Source: CACKLF01 sp002725175
GTDB lineage: Bacteria; Pseudomonadota; Alphaproteobacteria; Rhodobacterales; Rhodobacteraceae
Assembly (NCBI GenBank): GCA_002725175.2
Contig: PBQX02000040.1
Coordinates: forward strand, 1 to 36,377
DNA: 36,377 nucleotides
Direction: 5' to 3'
The number at the start of each line of letters is the position of its first letter. Within the stretch, counting starts at the first letter, position 1. The translations under genes and the position numbers were made by a program. This document shows, piece by piece, positions 18,783 to 26,842 of the stretch. The notes under the pieces are model-generated. The model had not been told where the DNA came from, made no database searches, and saw nothing but the letters and a program-made list of their open reading frames with translations.

Positions 18783-18959
18783 TCACCAATCAATTTTTGT
18801 CACTAGTATTATTATGCCACCAAAGATTACTGCCCACACGATAATGTATTGAACAGACTGGCCAAGAGTTTCTTTAATTGAAGAAAAGTTCCAGCCTAAT
18901 ATTAGGATTAAAAGCATTAATCCATAAATTACTCGCATTAGTGTGTCTGTTTCAAACAT
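18783..18959 (-). CDS. Small two-helix membrane protein resembling the N-terminus of TIGR02281 proteins
   Basis: A 58-residue protein, MFETDTLMRVIYGLMLL onward, with two predicted transmembrane helices (about residues 9-23 and 34-50) separated by a short SIKETLGQ linker. Its start is fixed by GGAGAGG a few bases before ATG 18959; the longer frame to 19004 would overlap the end of the GMC gene. The pattern of helix, SLGQ-like linker and helix, ending IDW, resembles the membrane-anchor segment of TIGR02281 clan AA aspartic proteases of alphaproteobacteria. Here the protease domain is missing: the frame ends in TGA at 18783, and none of the frames beyond shows protease motifs. It lies 16 bp downstream of the GMC oxidoreductase. 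The function is unknown. Confidence 0.6.
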   Translation of the reverse strand: MFETDTLMRVIYGLMLLILILGWNFSSIKETLGQSVQYIIVWAVIFGGIIILVTKIDW

Positions 18960-18975
18960 ATCCTCTCCACTACAA

Positions 18976-20625
18976 TTAATTTGTTTTAAATTGTATCTGT
19001 TCAAGCCTTTTTAATGCTGGAGATCCGAGTATAGCATCACTTAACTTTTCAGCTATCATTATTGTTGGGCTATTTGTGTTTCCATTGGTTATATTTGGCA
19101 TTATAGAAGCGTCTACCACTCGAAGACAAGATAAGCCATGGACGAGCCCTTCCTTATCCACAACTGCTTGGGTGTCAGATTTAGGTCCCATCTTTGAAGT
19201 TCCGACCAAGTGCCACTGGCTTGCTAAATTTTCATATAAACACTCTCTTAAACTTTTGTCAGATTGTACCGCATCTCCAGGAAAAATTTCCTCTCCAGTG
19301 AGAGTTGAAAAAGACTCATGTTTCACTAATTGACGTACAATTTTTATTCCCTCTACCATTCGTTGGATGTCACGCTCATCCTGCAAGTAGTTAACTAATA
19401 TTTTTGGGGTTCTTTCTGGGTCTTGAGAATTTAGTTTAAGGCAACCTCTGCTATAAGGTCTCATTAGCCCAAGATGGACCTGAAATGTATGGCCCTGAAT
19501 AGGTTCCCAATTTTCATTAGAAAGTGCAATTGGTGTTATAGTAAGCTGCAAGTCAGGATAATCTATCTTCGGATCAGACCTCAAACATCCCACTACTTCA
19601 AATTGGTTTGAAGACGCTAAGCCATCTTTCTTAATTAGCCATCTAATTCCTGTTAAGAATTTTCCTAAAGGTTTCGTTCTTGGCCAAATTGAAACAGGCA
19701 TCTTNCACTTAAATTTTAAAACAAAGTCCGGATGGTCATGTAAGTTTTGCCCTACACCAGGAAGATTCATGATTAANTTAATNCCCATTTCTTTAAGATG
19801 NTTCTTCGGACCGATGCCTGAGAGCATTAATATTTGAGGGGTTCCTATTGCTCCTGCACTCAATATTATTTCTCGCCTGGCAATAACTTTATGAGAATTG
19901 CCTTTAGANTTTTTAAATAAAACTCCTACAGCNTTTTTATTTTTGAAAAAGACTTTTTGTACGTGCGCTTCGGTAATAACTTTTAAGTTTGAACGANTAC
20001 GTGCNGGATTTAAATATGCTCGTTCAGTACTCCAACGCTCACCATTATATACCGTACTATCCAGGATGCCAAAACCCTCCTGAGTATAACCATTAATATC
20101 CTCNGTAAATCGATACCCTAACCCTACTCCTCCTTTTAAAAATGCTAGATCTAATGGATTTTTTGGGTTAGGTCTTTTAACGTGGAGCAGACCATCTTTT
20201 CCACGAAATTCACTATCNCCATTACTATAAGATTCCATNTTTTTGAAGTAGGGTAAAACATCAGAATAACTCCATCCTTCACATCCTAACTGTCTCCAAT
20301 TTTCATAATCTAATGCGTGTCCTCTAATAAAAACCATTCCATTAATACTTGATGATCCTCCTAGACCTTTTCCTCTATCATGTATTAATTTCCTATTATT
20401 GAGTACTGGCTCGGGTTCGCCTTCGTGCATCCAGTTTGTTTTATTATTTTTTAGGTTNGATAGTACTGCGGCTGGGATTTTCATAAACAAATTTTGAGNA
20501 CTAATCTTCTTATTTTCGGCTCCAGCCTCAATTAGTAAAACTTTATTTTTATGGTTTTCACTCAAGCGGTTAGCAAGTACACAGCCGGCTGAACCGGCCC
20601 CTATTATAATAAAATCATATTCCAT
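18976..20625 (-). CDS. GMC-family FAD-dependent oxidoreductase (choline dehydrogenase-like)
   Basis: A 549-residue glucose-methanol-choline family flavoprotein that probably oxidises an alcohol. The N-terminal FAD motif is DFIIIGAGSAGCVLANRLS (G9-x-G11-x-x-G14). The second family signature GKGLGGSSSINGMVFIRG is near residue 85, SAGAIGTPQILMLSGIGP near residue 255, and the C-terminus has SQWHLVGTSKMG with the active-site His and MPNITNGNTNSPTIMIAEK. The start at ATG 20625 has AGGAGC ahead; the frame extending to 20694 is rejected because it would precede the FAD motif with unrelated residues. Thirteen N bases fall in this gene, 11 at third codon positions. N19705 makes a TGN codon, which must not be TGA for the gene to be intact. 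The substrate cannot be told from sequence. It is divergent from the molybdoenzyme gene. Confidence 0.9.
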   Translation of the reverse strand: MEYDFIIIGAGSAGCVLANRLSENHKNKVLLIEAGAENKKISXQNLFMKIPAAVLXNLKNNKTNWMHEGEPEPVLNNRKLIHDRGKGLGGSSSINGMVFIRGHALDYENWRQLGCEGWSYSDVLPYFKXMESYSNXDSEFRGKDGLLHVKRPNPKNPLDLAFLKGGVGLGYRFXEDINGYTQEGFGILDSTVYNGERWSTERAYLNXARXRSNLKVITEAHVQKVFFKNKXAVGVLFKXSKGNSHKVIARREIILSAGAIGTPQILMLSGIGPKXHLKEMXIXLIMNLPGVGQNLHDHPDFVLKFKXKMPVSIWPRTKPLGKFLTGIRWLIKKDGLASSNQFEVVGCLRSDPKIDYPDLQLTITPIALSNENWEPIQGHTFQVHLGLMRPYSRGCLKLNSQDPERTPKILVNYLQDERDIQRMVEGIKIVRQLVKHESFSTLTGEEIFPGDAVQSDKSLRECLYENLASQWHLVGTSKMGPKSDTQAVVDKEGLVHGLSCLRVVDASIMPNITNGNTNSPTIMIAEKLSDAILGSPALKRLEQIQFKTN

Positions 20626-20739
20626 TAATGCTCCTAATTCATTTGGGAAAAGACGAATGAGATTTAATAAACAATGATAGTATTTTTCTTGCAAAAGGCT
20701 AGAATGTATATAAGAGACATAGCTTTTATAGGAAAATTT

Positions 20740-23064
20740 ATGAGNTCATTAAGTGATTTGCCGCTAACTAGTAACCATTGGGGTACCTATCGGGCTAGGG
20801 TGGGGAACGGAAGAGTTCAAGAGCTTATAGGTTTTGAAAATGATAAAGATCCATCTCCTATTGGAAAAGGAATAATAGACGTACAAGACGGCCCTATGCG
20901 AATAGGTGCACCTATGGTCCGAAAGAGTTGGCTTGAAGGAGGTCCGGGAAAAAATAATGAACTGAGAGGGTCTGATCCTTTTATAGAAATAAGTTGGGAA
21001 GATGCAGAAAAACTAGTTGCGGGAGAACTAAATCGTATTAGGAAAAATTTTGGAAACTCCTCTATTTTTGCCGGTTCTTATGGCTGGGCAAGCGCCGGCC
21101 GTTTTCATCATGCCCAAGGACATCTTCATCGTTTCATGAATTGTATTGGAGGATATACGCGTTCTAAATTTACCTATAGTTTTGCAGCTGCTGAAGCTGT
21201 TGTGCCGCACATTCTTGGAAGTTATAGAGAGTTTCTTGACACATGCACAAGCTGGGATTCGATAATAAATAATACCGAACTTTTTCTGTGCTTTGGAGGN
21301 GTNCCACTTAAGAATGGTCAGATTTGTCAGGGCGGTACTGGTCACCATTATCAGAGAGAGAAACTTATCTCTGCAGCAAAATCTAAGATTTCATTTATTA
21401 ATATAACTCCATTAAANTCTGACTTGCTGGATGAAGTTAAGGGAGAATGGATTGCNCCAAGGCCAAACACGGATACGGCATTTCTTTTGGGCATCGCTTA
21501 TACCCTTTATAGTGAAGGATATTCTGATAATGAATTTCTTCAAAAGTATACAGAAGGTTTTGAAAAATTTCTGCCATATTTGTTAGGGAATATTGATGGG
21601 ATTCCAAAGACTGCTCAATGGGCTGCAGAAATTTGTGGATTGGAGTCGGAAGTTATTTCCGGGTTAGCGNTAAAAATGGCTAAATCTAGGACGATGATTT
21701 CGGTAAGTTGGTCACTTACCAGGCAAGACCATGGAGAACAAGCATTTTGGGCCGCTATTGCTGTAGCGGCAATGTTAGGGCAAATAGGTTTGCCTGGAGG
21801 AGGCTTTGGATTTGGTTATAGTGCTACTAATCACATAGGAGGCCAGTATACAGTNCCGCCTGCTGTTCCTTTACCACAAGGGAAAAATTCCGTTGATTCC
21901 TTTATACCGGTTGCTCGAATTAGTGATCTCCTACTTAGNCCGAATGAGGAATTTGATTTCAATGGTAAAAAATACAGATATCCTGANATAAAATTAGTTT
22001 ACTGGGCAGGCGGTAATCCATTTCACCATCACCAGGATTTACCTCGTTTAATGAGAGCTTGGCGGAAGCCAGATACAATTATCTCTAATGAATGGTGTTG
22101 GAATTCATTAGCGAAAAGATCTGATATAGTNCTCCCTTGTACTACACCTTTGGAACGNAAAGACATAGCTCTNACACCAAGAGATCCATATATGGTATTG
22201 ATGTCTAAATTAGTGGAGCCATATTCCCAGAGTAGAAGCGATTATGAAATTTTTTCAAATATTGCTCGCGTAATGGGGGTAGAGAAGGAATTTACCGAAA
22301 GNCGTAATTCAGAGGGCTGGATCCGAAAAATCTATGAGGAAACTCGNAGTANGGCAGTTGCAGNAAATCTGGAAATGCCAGATTATGNTAGTTTCTTAGA
22401 GAAAGGCTGGTTCAAATTTAAAGACCCTAAAGAGCATATAATTATGCTTAAGAATTTTCGAGATGATCCAGTAAAAAATCGCCTTAATACACCAAGTGGG
22501 AAAATAGAAATTTTTTCTAAAACTGTGGCAAGTTTTGGTTACGAAGATTGTCCGGGCTATCCAGTATGGAGGGAGCCAATTGAATGGCTCGGCAATGCGG
22601 GTAAAAGTTATCCCTTGCACCTTATATCAAACCAGCCAAAGAATAAGCTTCATTCTCAATTAGATCATGGGGCAGTCAGTCTGTCTGCAAAAATAAATGG
22701 CAGGGAACCCATTCATATTCATCCAAAGGATGCTGAAGAAAGAAATCTTAATAATGGTGATGTGGTAGAAATTTTTAACTCCCGTGGATCTTGCTTTGCT
22801 GCGGTAAAAATAGATGACAATTTAATGAGACGAGTAATCCAAATGAGCACGGGTGCGTGGTATGATCCTATAGACCCTAAGAGCGAAAAAAGTCCATGTA
22901 AAAACGGAAATCCAAATGTTTTAACCCCTGATAAGGGAACTTCAAAGTTGGGGCAGGGACCCATTGCTCATACTTGCTTGGTTAATATTAAACTGGCCTC
23001 TGGTGTAGTGCCTTCAGTTACTGCGTATGATCCTCCAAAGATAATTAGAAAAAACACTTCATAA
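20740..23064 (+). CDS. Molybdopterin-dependent S/N-oxide reductase, DMSO reductase/BisC family
   Basis: A 774-residue molybdenum enzyme of the DMSO reductase family. It lacks an N-terminal Fe-S cysteine motif and a Tat signal, so it is probably cytoplasmic like biotin sulfoxide reductase BisC. It opens TSNHWGTYRARV. GSYGWASAGRFHHAQ places a Tyr-x-Trp at 114-116, and TYSFAAAEAV places the likely molybdenum-ligand serine at S147. Both match the numbering I remember for Rhodobacter DMSO reductase. Further motifs are VSWSLTRQDHGEQ, GLPGGGFGFGYS and the C-terminal cofactor-binding LISNQPKNKLHSQLDHGAVS. ATG 20740 follows AGGAAAATTT; the frame runs upstream to 20674 without other support. Seventeen N bases lie in it, mostly at third positions. 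It is followed 35 bp on by a GcvT-like gene. The substrate (DMSO, TMAO, biotin or methionine sulfoxide) is undetermined. Confidence 0.88.
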   Translation: MXSLSDLPLTSNHWGTYRARVGNGRVQELIGFENDKDPSPIGKGIIDVQDGPMRIGAPMVRKSWLEGGPGKNNELRGSDPFIEISWEDAEKLVAGELNRIRKNFGNSSIFAGSYGWASAGRFHHAQGHLHRFMNCIGGYTRSKFTYSFAAAEAVVPHILGSYREFLDTCTSWDSIINNTELFLCFGXXPLKNGQICQGGTGHHYQREKLISAAKSKISFINITPLXSDLLDEVKGEWIXPRPNTDTAFLLGIAYTLYSEGYSDNEFLQKYTEGFEKFLPYLLGNIDGIPKTAQWAAEICGLESEVISGLAXKMAKSRTMISVSWSLTRQDHGEQAFWAAIAVAAMLGQIGLPGGGFGFGYSATNHIGGQYTXPPAVPLPQGKNSVDSFIPVARISDLLLXPNEEFDFNGKKYRYPXIKLVYWAGGNPFHHHQDLPRLMRAWRKPDTIISNEWCWNSLAKRSDIXLPCTTPLEXKDIAXTPRDPYMVLMSKLVEPYSQSRSDYEIFSNIARVMGVEKEFTEXRNSEGWIRKIYEETXSXAVAXNLEMPDYXSFLEKGWFKFKDPKEHIIMLKNFRDDPVKNRLNTPSGKIEIFSKTVASFGYEDCPGYPVWREPIEWLGNAGKSYPLHLISNQPKNKLHSQLDHGAVSLSAKINGREPIHIHPKDAEERNLNNGDVVEIFNSRGSCFAAVKIDDNLMRRVIQMSTGAWYDPIDPKSEKSPCKNGNPNVLTPDKGTSKLGQGPIAHTCLVNIKLASGVVPSVTAYDPPKIIRKNTS

Positions 23065-23099
23065 ACCCAAGTTAATTATATGAGGCAGGAGATAAATCA

Positions 23100-24263
23100 A
23101 TGAATCTACAAGAGGAAAAAGACCTTGAAAGCACTGTTGGTGTTAGTGCTAGGCGTTTTGAAGAGTCTCCCTTTATAGAGCGACAAGATACTTCAAAAAT
23201 GGTTAGGGGAGTTTATGCAGGCAGGTTTTTTGCCGTGTATAACGGAGAAGATCCCATTCAAAAATATTGGACACTTCGAAGGAAGGCTTTAATGTTCGAT
23301 GTCCCTGAAAAGCCGATAGAGATTTCTGGACCTGATGCAGTACCTTTTCTTGAAAAGATTTTTTCCCGAAAAATAGAAACTATGGTGGAGGGTAGGGGGT
23401 ATTATGCCATTGCCTGTACTGATGAGGGTGGAATATTCATGGACGGTGTTATCTTTAAATTTGATGAGAATAGGTATAGATACGTTCAAGCTGACGGCCC
23501 TTTTGAAACATGGCTTTTAGCTCACTCTTCAAGTTTTAAAGTAAAAATTTCTGATCCCTATTCCCGTGTACTTCAAATTCAAGGTCCATCTTCAATCGAT
23601 ATCATGAAGGTTGCATCTAATGGAGAGATAAACGACGATATGAAATATTTTCGATCAGGCTTTTTTGATATTGGAGGCCAAAGACTTTATGTATCACGGA
23701 CTGGGTTTACTAATGAACTAGGTTTCGAAATATATTGTGATAAAGATTCTACGGACCATATTAGGCTATGGGATCACTTAATGACTTCTGGTGAACCATT
23801 TGGGATGGAGGTTTCTTCAACTCGAGCAATGACGATTAGAAGGATTGAAGGGGGCATTTTGGGTAATATTACTGACATAGATACATCTATGACGCCTTTT
23901 GAGGCAGGCTTAGGCCAATTTGTGGATTTAGGAAAGGGTGATTTTATCGGTCGTGAAGCACTTTTAACAAAAGATAAGAAACCGCTCCTATTTGGTTTAA
24001 CATGTGAAACAGAGACACCTACATCTGGCAGTATTATTATTTCAAATGGCAATAATGTTGGTTATATTACCGCAGGGGTTCCTTCGCCAACATTGGGACT
24101 TGGTATCGGCTATGCCAGATTTCTAGAGCCTAAAAATTGGCCAGGAAGCCTCGTTTCTATTTGTCTGCCCGATAAAACAGTACATACCGCTAAAGTCGTA
24201 GATCTGCCATTCTTTGACCCAGAAAAGAAAATTGTTAGAGGTGTAGATATATCTGTCCCTTAG
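23100..24263 (+). CDS. Aminomethyltransferase-family protein (GcvT/DmdA superfamily)
   Basis: A 387-residue folate-dependent enzyme of the glycine cleavage T protein superfamily, expected to move a one-carbon group from a methylated substrate to tetrahydrofolate. Visible motifs are the N-terminal YWTLRRKALMFDVPEKPIEISGPDA (about residue 56), RVLQIQGPSS near residue 160, YVSRTGFTNELGFEIYC near residue 198, MTPFEAGLGQFVDL with GDFIGREAL near residue 280, and the C-terminal barrel NNVGYITAGVPSP. True GcvT normally sits with gcvH and gcvP, which are absent, so this is more likely a relative such as a demethylase. I cannot say whether it is DmdA (DMSP demethylase). The ATG at 23100 follows AGGAG. 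It is probably co-transcribed with the molybdoenzyme upstream. Confidence 0.8.
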   Translation: MNLQEEKDLESTVGVSARRFEESPFIERQDTSKMVRGVYAGRFFAVYNGEDPIQKYWTLRRKALMFDVPEKPIEISGPDAVPFLEKIFSRKIETMVEGRGYYAIACTDEGGIFMDGVIFKFDENRYRYVQADGPFETWLLAHSSSFKVKISDPYSRVLQIQGPSSIDIMKVASNGEINDDMKYFRSGFFDIGGQRLYVSRTGFTNELGFEIYCDKDSTDHIRLWDHLMTSGEPFGMEVSSTRAMTIRRIEGGILGNITDIDTSMTPFEAGLGQFVDLGKGDFIGREALLTKDKKPLLFGLTCETETPTSGSIIISNGNNVGYITAGVPSPTLGLGIGYARFLEPKNWPGSLVSICLPDKTVHTAKVVDLPFFDPEKKIVRGVDISVP

Positions 24264-24356
24264 GATGGCTTTAAAAGAAAATAGTTCATTTACGAGGTTT
24301 CAGTTATAGATTTCTAATCCGCGAACATTAAATCTTGGCCTCCATCTGTTCCATAA

Positions 24357-24378
24357 TTTACTGTTAGTAAAGTTTTTT
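24357..24378 (+). terminator. Weak intrinsic terminator candidate after the GcvT-like gene
   Basis: TTTACT (24357-24362), loop GTT, AGTAAA (24366-24371) form a 6-bp perfect stem, followed by G and six Ts (24373-24378). The stem is AT-rich and therefore weak. The U-tract direction fits termination of plus-strand transcription, about 90 bp after the gcvT-like stop and just before the convergent F420 operon. The rest of 24264-24356 shows nothing I can support. Confidence 0.4.
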
Positions 24379-25378
24379 AGCTAAATTCCGGAATTATTTT
24401 CTCTCCGTAGTCGGCTATAATTTTTTCCTCATCCCCACTATCTAAGTAAATATTAAACTGCGTTATGCCAGCTTCCTTCAGTTTATTTAATTTTTGGACA
24501 TGTTCGTCGGCTTCCCCCAAAACACAAAACTCGTCTACAACGTCTTCAGTAATGAAGTCCAGATATGGGTTATCACTTTGGCCATGCTTAGAATAGTCAT
24601 AACCTTTTCTATTTTTGATGTAAGAAGTGAGGCTTTCCGGTACCTCATCTGTATTTTCTCCATATCTTTCTACTATATCCGCTACGTGGTTTCCTACCAT
24701 AGCTGGGAACCACTTTACCTTTTCAATACTGTTCTTTTTGTCTCCCATATATGCAGGTGCAGCTGCCATAACTTTGTAATTTGACATATCTCTTCCAGCT
24801 TCTTCCCCAGCTGTTATAGCTTGATCTTTCAGCCATTTGCAAATAGTTGGGGCTGCTATTTGAAGTACAAGCCCATCGCCTACTCTGCCGGCTGAAGATA
24901 AAGCTTTTGGACCATAAGCAGCGACCCAAACAGGCAACTCATAGCCTTGTGCCCAAGGAAATTTAATTGGATTTGGCGCATCTCCATATTGCATTTCCTC
25001 TCCTCTAACTAAACCTTTGACGACATGAGTAAATTCTTCAAGCTTTGCTAATGGGGCTGGTTTTTTTCCCATAACTCTGACAGCGCTATCTCCCCTGCCA
25101 AGTCCTATGTCAAATCTCCCATTTGATTGGAGAGCAAGTGAACCAAACATTGATGCTGCTAGTGACCAATCTCTAGTATTTGGATTTGTAACACACGGCC
25201 CAAACCGCATCTTTGTAGTGTGCTCAATGCACATAGCCATTGCAGAAAAACTCTCTCTCCATAAAATGTGGCTATCATAAAACCAGCAATAGGTGAAACC
25301 AGCATTTTCTGCCTGCCTGACCAAAGCCTTTGCTCTATTTGGTTCAACAAAACCTTTAAAACAGATTGCAAATTCCAT
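24377..25378 (-). CDS. LLM-class F420-dependent oxidoreductase
   Basis: A 333-residue bacterial luciferase-like (LLM) barrel enzyme, close in type to F420-dependent methylene-H4MPT reductases and the TIGR03842 group. It shows EFAICFKGFVEPNRAKALVR at the N-terminus, AGFTYCWFYDSHILWRE near residue 27, GPCVTNPNTRDWS near residue 80, FDIGLGRGDSAVRVMGKKP near residue 108, and LPVWVAAYGPKAL with AGRVGDGLVLQ near residue 150. LLM enzymes use F420 or FMN. Being last in an F420 biosynthesis operon strongly argues for F420. ATG 25378 follows AGGAGAAAAAT, 17 bp after npdG. The substrate is unknown. It is probably the main local consumer or producer of reduced F420. Confidence 0.88.
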   Translation of the reverse strand: MEFAICFKGFVEPNRAKALVRQAENAGFTYCWFYDSHILWRESFSAMAMCIEHTTKMRFGPCVTNPNTRDWSLAASMFGSLALQSNGRFDIGLGRGDSAVRVMGKKPAPLAKLEEFTHVVKGLVRGEEMQYGDAPNPIKFPWAQGYELPVWVAAYGPKALSSAGRVGDGLVLQIAAPTICKWLKDQAITAGEEAGRDMSNYKVMAAAPAYMGDKKNSIEKVKWFPAMVGNHVADIVERYGENTDEVPESLTSYIKNRKGYDYSKHGQSDNPYLDFITEDVVDEFCVLGEADEHVQKLNKLKEAGITQFNIYLDSGDEEKIIADYGEKIIPEFS

Positions 25379-25395
25379 ATTTTTCTCCTTTTATT

Positions 25396-26064
25396 TCAAT
25401 GTTCGGGGGGCCAAATTTGGATTCCAGCATGTGAAAATGGAACCTTTTTTGACATATTTATTCTAATTAAAATTGGTGTAATGGCCTCTATGCACCTCGC
25501 AGCTTCTGCATCCCCAGCATTATAGGCATTTAAATCCAATTTACTCAAGAGGTCTATTACCTTTGTTCTGGCTTCCAAGTTGTTTCCGCAGACCAGAACA
25601 TCACAATTTATTTTTGTATCTAATTTATTAAGAGTTGAAGCTGATACATTATGAAGGGCACCGATAACGGGAGTGTCATGTCCCAAAATTTCTTGAGCGC
25701 TTTCGGTTGCTGAACCTTCTAGAGGCATATCCACTTTTCTTGGATTGCCCTCGGCAAGAGGGACTACGATATCAATTATTAGTTTCCCTCTTAGTGCATC
25801 TGCTAGATCAGAAATAATTTTGTTATGACCACTCCAAGGCACTGCAATAATTATAAAATCTACTGCTGCTTCTGCCAACTCAGTATTTGAATGGCCAGTT
25901 ATTTTTCCAAAATTTGCGCCAAGAATTATATTCAGCTCTTCACTAGTTTTTACGGCATTGGATTTATCTCTAGACCCAATAAGTACGTTGAAACCCTTTT
26001 TTGCAAATCTGAGGGCCAAACCACGCCCTTGAGGTCCAGTTCCTCCAATTATTGCTATGCTCAT
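25396..26064 (-). CDS. npdG: NADPH-dependent F420 reductase (F420H2:NADP+ oxidoreductase)
   Basis: A 222-residue Rossmann protein of the NpdG/Fno family that passes hydride between NADP(H) and coenzyme F420. The N-terminal dinucleotide motif is SIAIIGGTGPQGRGLALRFAK, then VLIGSRDKSNA, the FIIIAVPWSG strand near residue 70, and VLVCGNNLEARTKV near residue 155. The ATG overlaps the cofE stop by 4 bp (ATGA). In this operon it would supply F420H2 to the LLM enzyme encoded next. The alternative, a general NADP oxidoreductase of the same fold, is unlikely given the neighbours. Confidence 0.93.
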   Translation of the reverse strand: MSIAIIGGTGPQGRGLALRFAKKGFNVLIGSRDKSNAVKTSEELNIILGANFGKITGHSNTELAEAAVDFIIIAVPWSGHNKIISDLADALRGKLIIDIVVPLAEGNPRKVDMPLEGSATESAQEILGHDTPVIGALHNVSASTLNKLDTKINCDVLVCGNNLEARTKVIDLLSKLDLNAYNAGDAEAARCIEAITPILIRINMSKKVPFSHAGIQIWPPEH

Positions 26065-26834
26065 CTAAACATATCCTCTTCTTTTTTTCTTATAATATCC
26101 GAGGTTTTAGAATTTTTAAACTCCCATTTTAATCCTCGGATAAAAATTAATGGGGTTTTTGCCGCTTTTTTCATAAGTAGCCCTGAAGCGGCAGCTAACT
26201 CATCAGCGAAAGCCGGTTCTGTTACTCTTAATTCACGTCCCCAAGCATCATGGTTTCCAATTTCTTTTATAGTAGCTGGGATCCCTGCAATACCAATGGC
26301 TACATTTACCTGACCAAGTCTCCATGGCCTTCCAAAAGTATCTGTTATAACTATACCTACTTTAACACCAAGTTTTTTATAGATTTTTTTAGATAATTTT
26401 TTAGCACTATCGTCAGGATTTTTAGGTAGTATCACTACTGAGTCAGGCACTTCACTATTTGATTCATCTACACCAGCATTAGCACTTATAAAACCAAGTT
26501 TATGTTCGCAAATCATTACTCCTTCCTTCTGATCACTTCTTTTAAATGCCCTTAATACTCTTTTGCTTTCATTAAGAATAACAGTAACTTTTCGTGGATC
26601 TTTATTGAGTTTTTGTGCGTATTCTCTTGCTTTCTTTGACGGTATAACCTGCTTTAAAGGAATTGTTTGTCCTTCAGCTTTCGAAAATATTTTGTGTGCT
26701 ATAACTAGTATATCATGGCTCTTAAGCTCAATTTTTGATTCATTTAGTGCTTTTAACAGAATTTCAGTTAGGTCATCCTTGTTTACAATATCCGGTATGT
26801 TCTCTACCGCTGTGGCCGTGAATTTATTGATCAT
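26061..26834 (-). CDS. cofE: Coenzyme F420-0:L-glutamate ligase
   Basis: Adds glutamate residues to F420-0 using GTP. The 257-residue length and motifs match single-domain CofE: DILVIAHKIFSKAEGQ near residue 42, NESKRVLRAFKR near residue 87, ANAGVDESN near residue 118, ITDTFGRPWRLGQVNVAIGIAG near residue 160, and the C-terminal EPAFADELAAASGLLM. The C-terminal nitroreductase-like domain of mycobacterial FbiB, which reduces dehydro-F420, is absent. It lies 8 bp after cofC and its stop overlaps the npdG start. Confidence 0.95.
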   Translation of the reverse strand: MINKFTATAVENIPDIVNKDDLTEILLKALNESKIELKSHDILVIAHKIFSKAEGQTIPLKQVIPSKKAREYAQKLNKDPRKVTVILNESKRVLRAFKRSDQKEGVMICEHKLGFISANAGVDESNSEVPDSVVILPKNPDDSAKKLSKKIYKKLGVKVGIVITDTFGRPWRLGQVNVAIGIAGIPATIKEIGNHDAWGRELRVTEPAFADELAAASGLLMKKAAKTPLIFIRGLKWEFKNSKTSDIIRKKEEDMFR

Positions 26835-26842
26835 ATTTATTT

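Noticed and set aside
20626..20739. N-terminal extensions of the GMC gene (to 20694) and of the molybdoenzyme gene (from 20674), which would overlap
   Set aside because: The shorter starts have ribosome binding sites and match the family N-termini; the extensions add unrelated residues and give no Tat or Sec signal.
23100..24263. Assigning the GcvT-like protein as DmdA (DMSP demethylase)
   Set aside because: The superfamily fold is clear, but residues distinguishing DmdA from its paralogues cannot be judged without an alignment.
25891..26313. 140-codon plus-strand open frame opposite npdG and cofE
   Set aside because: Both minus-strand genes have clear motifs throughout; the plus frame has none.
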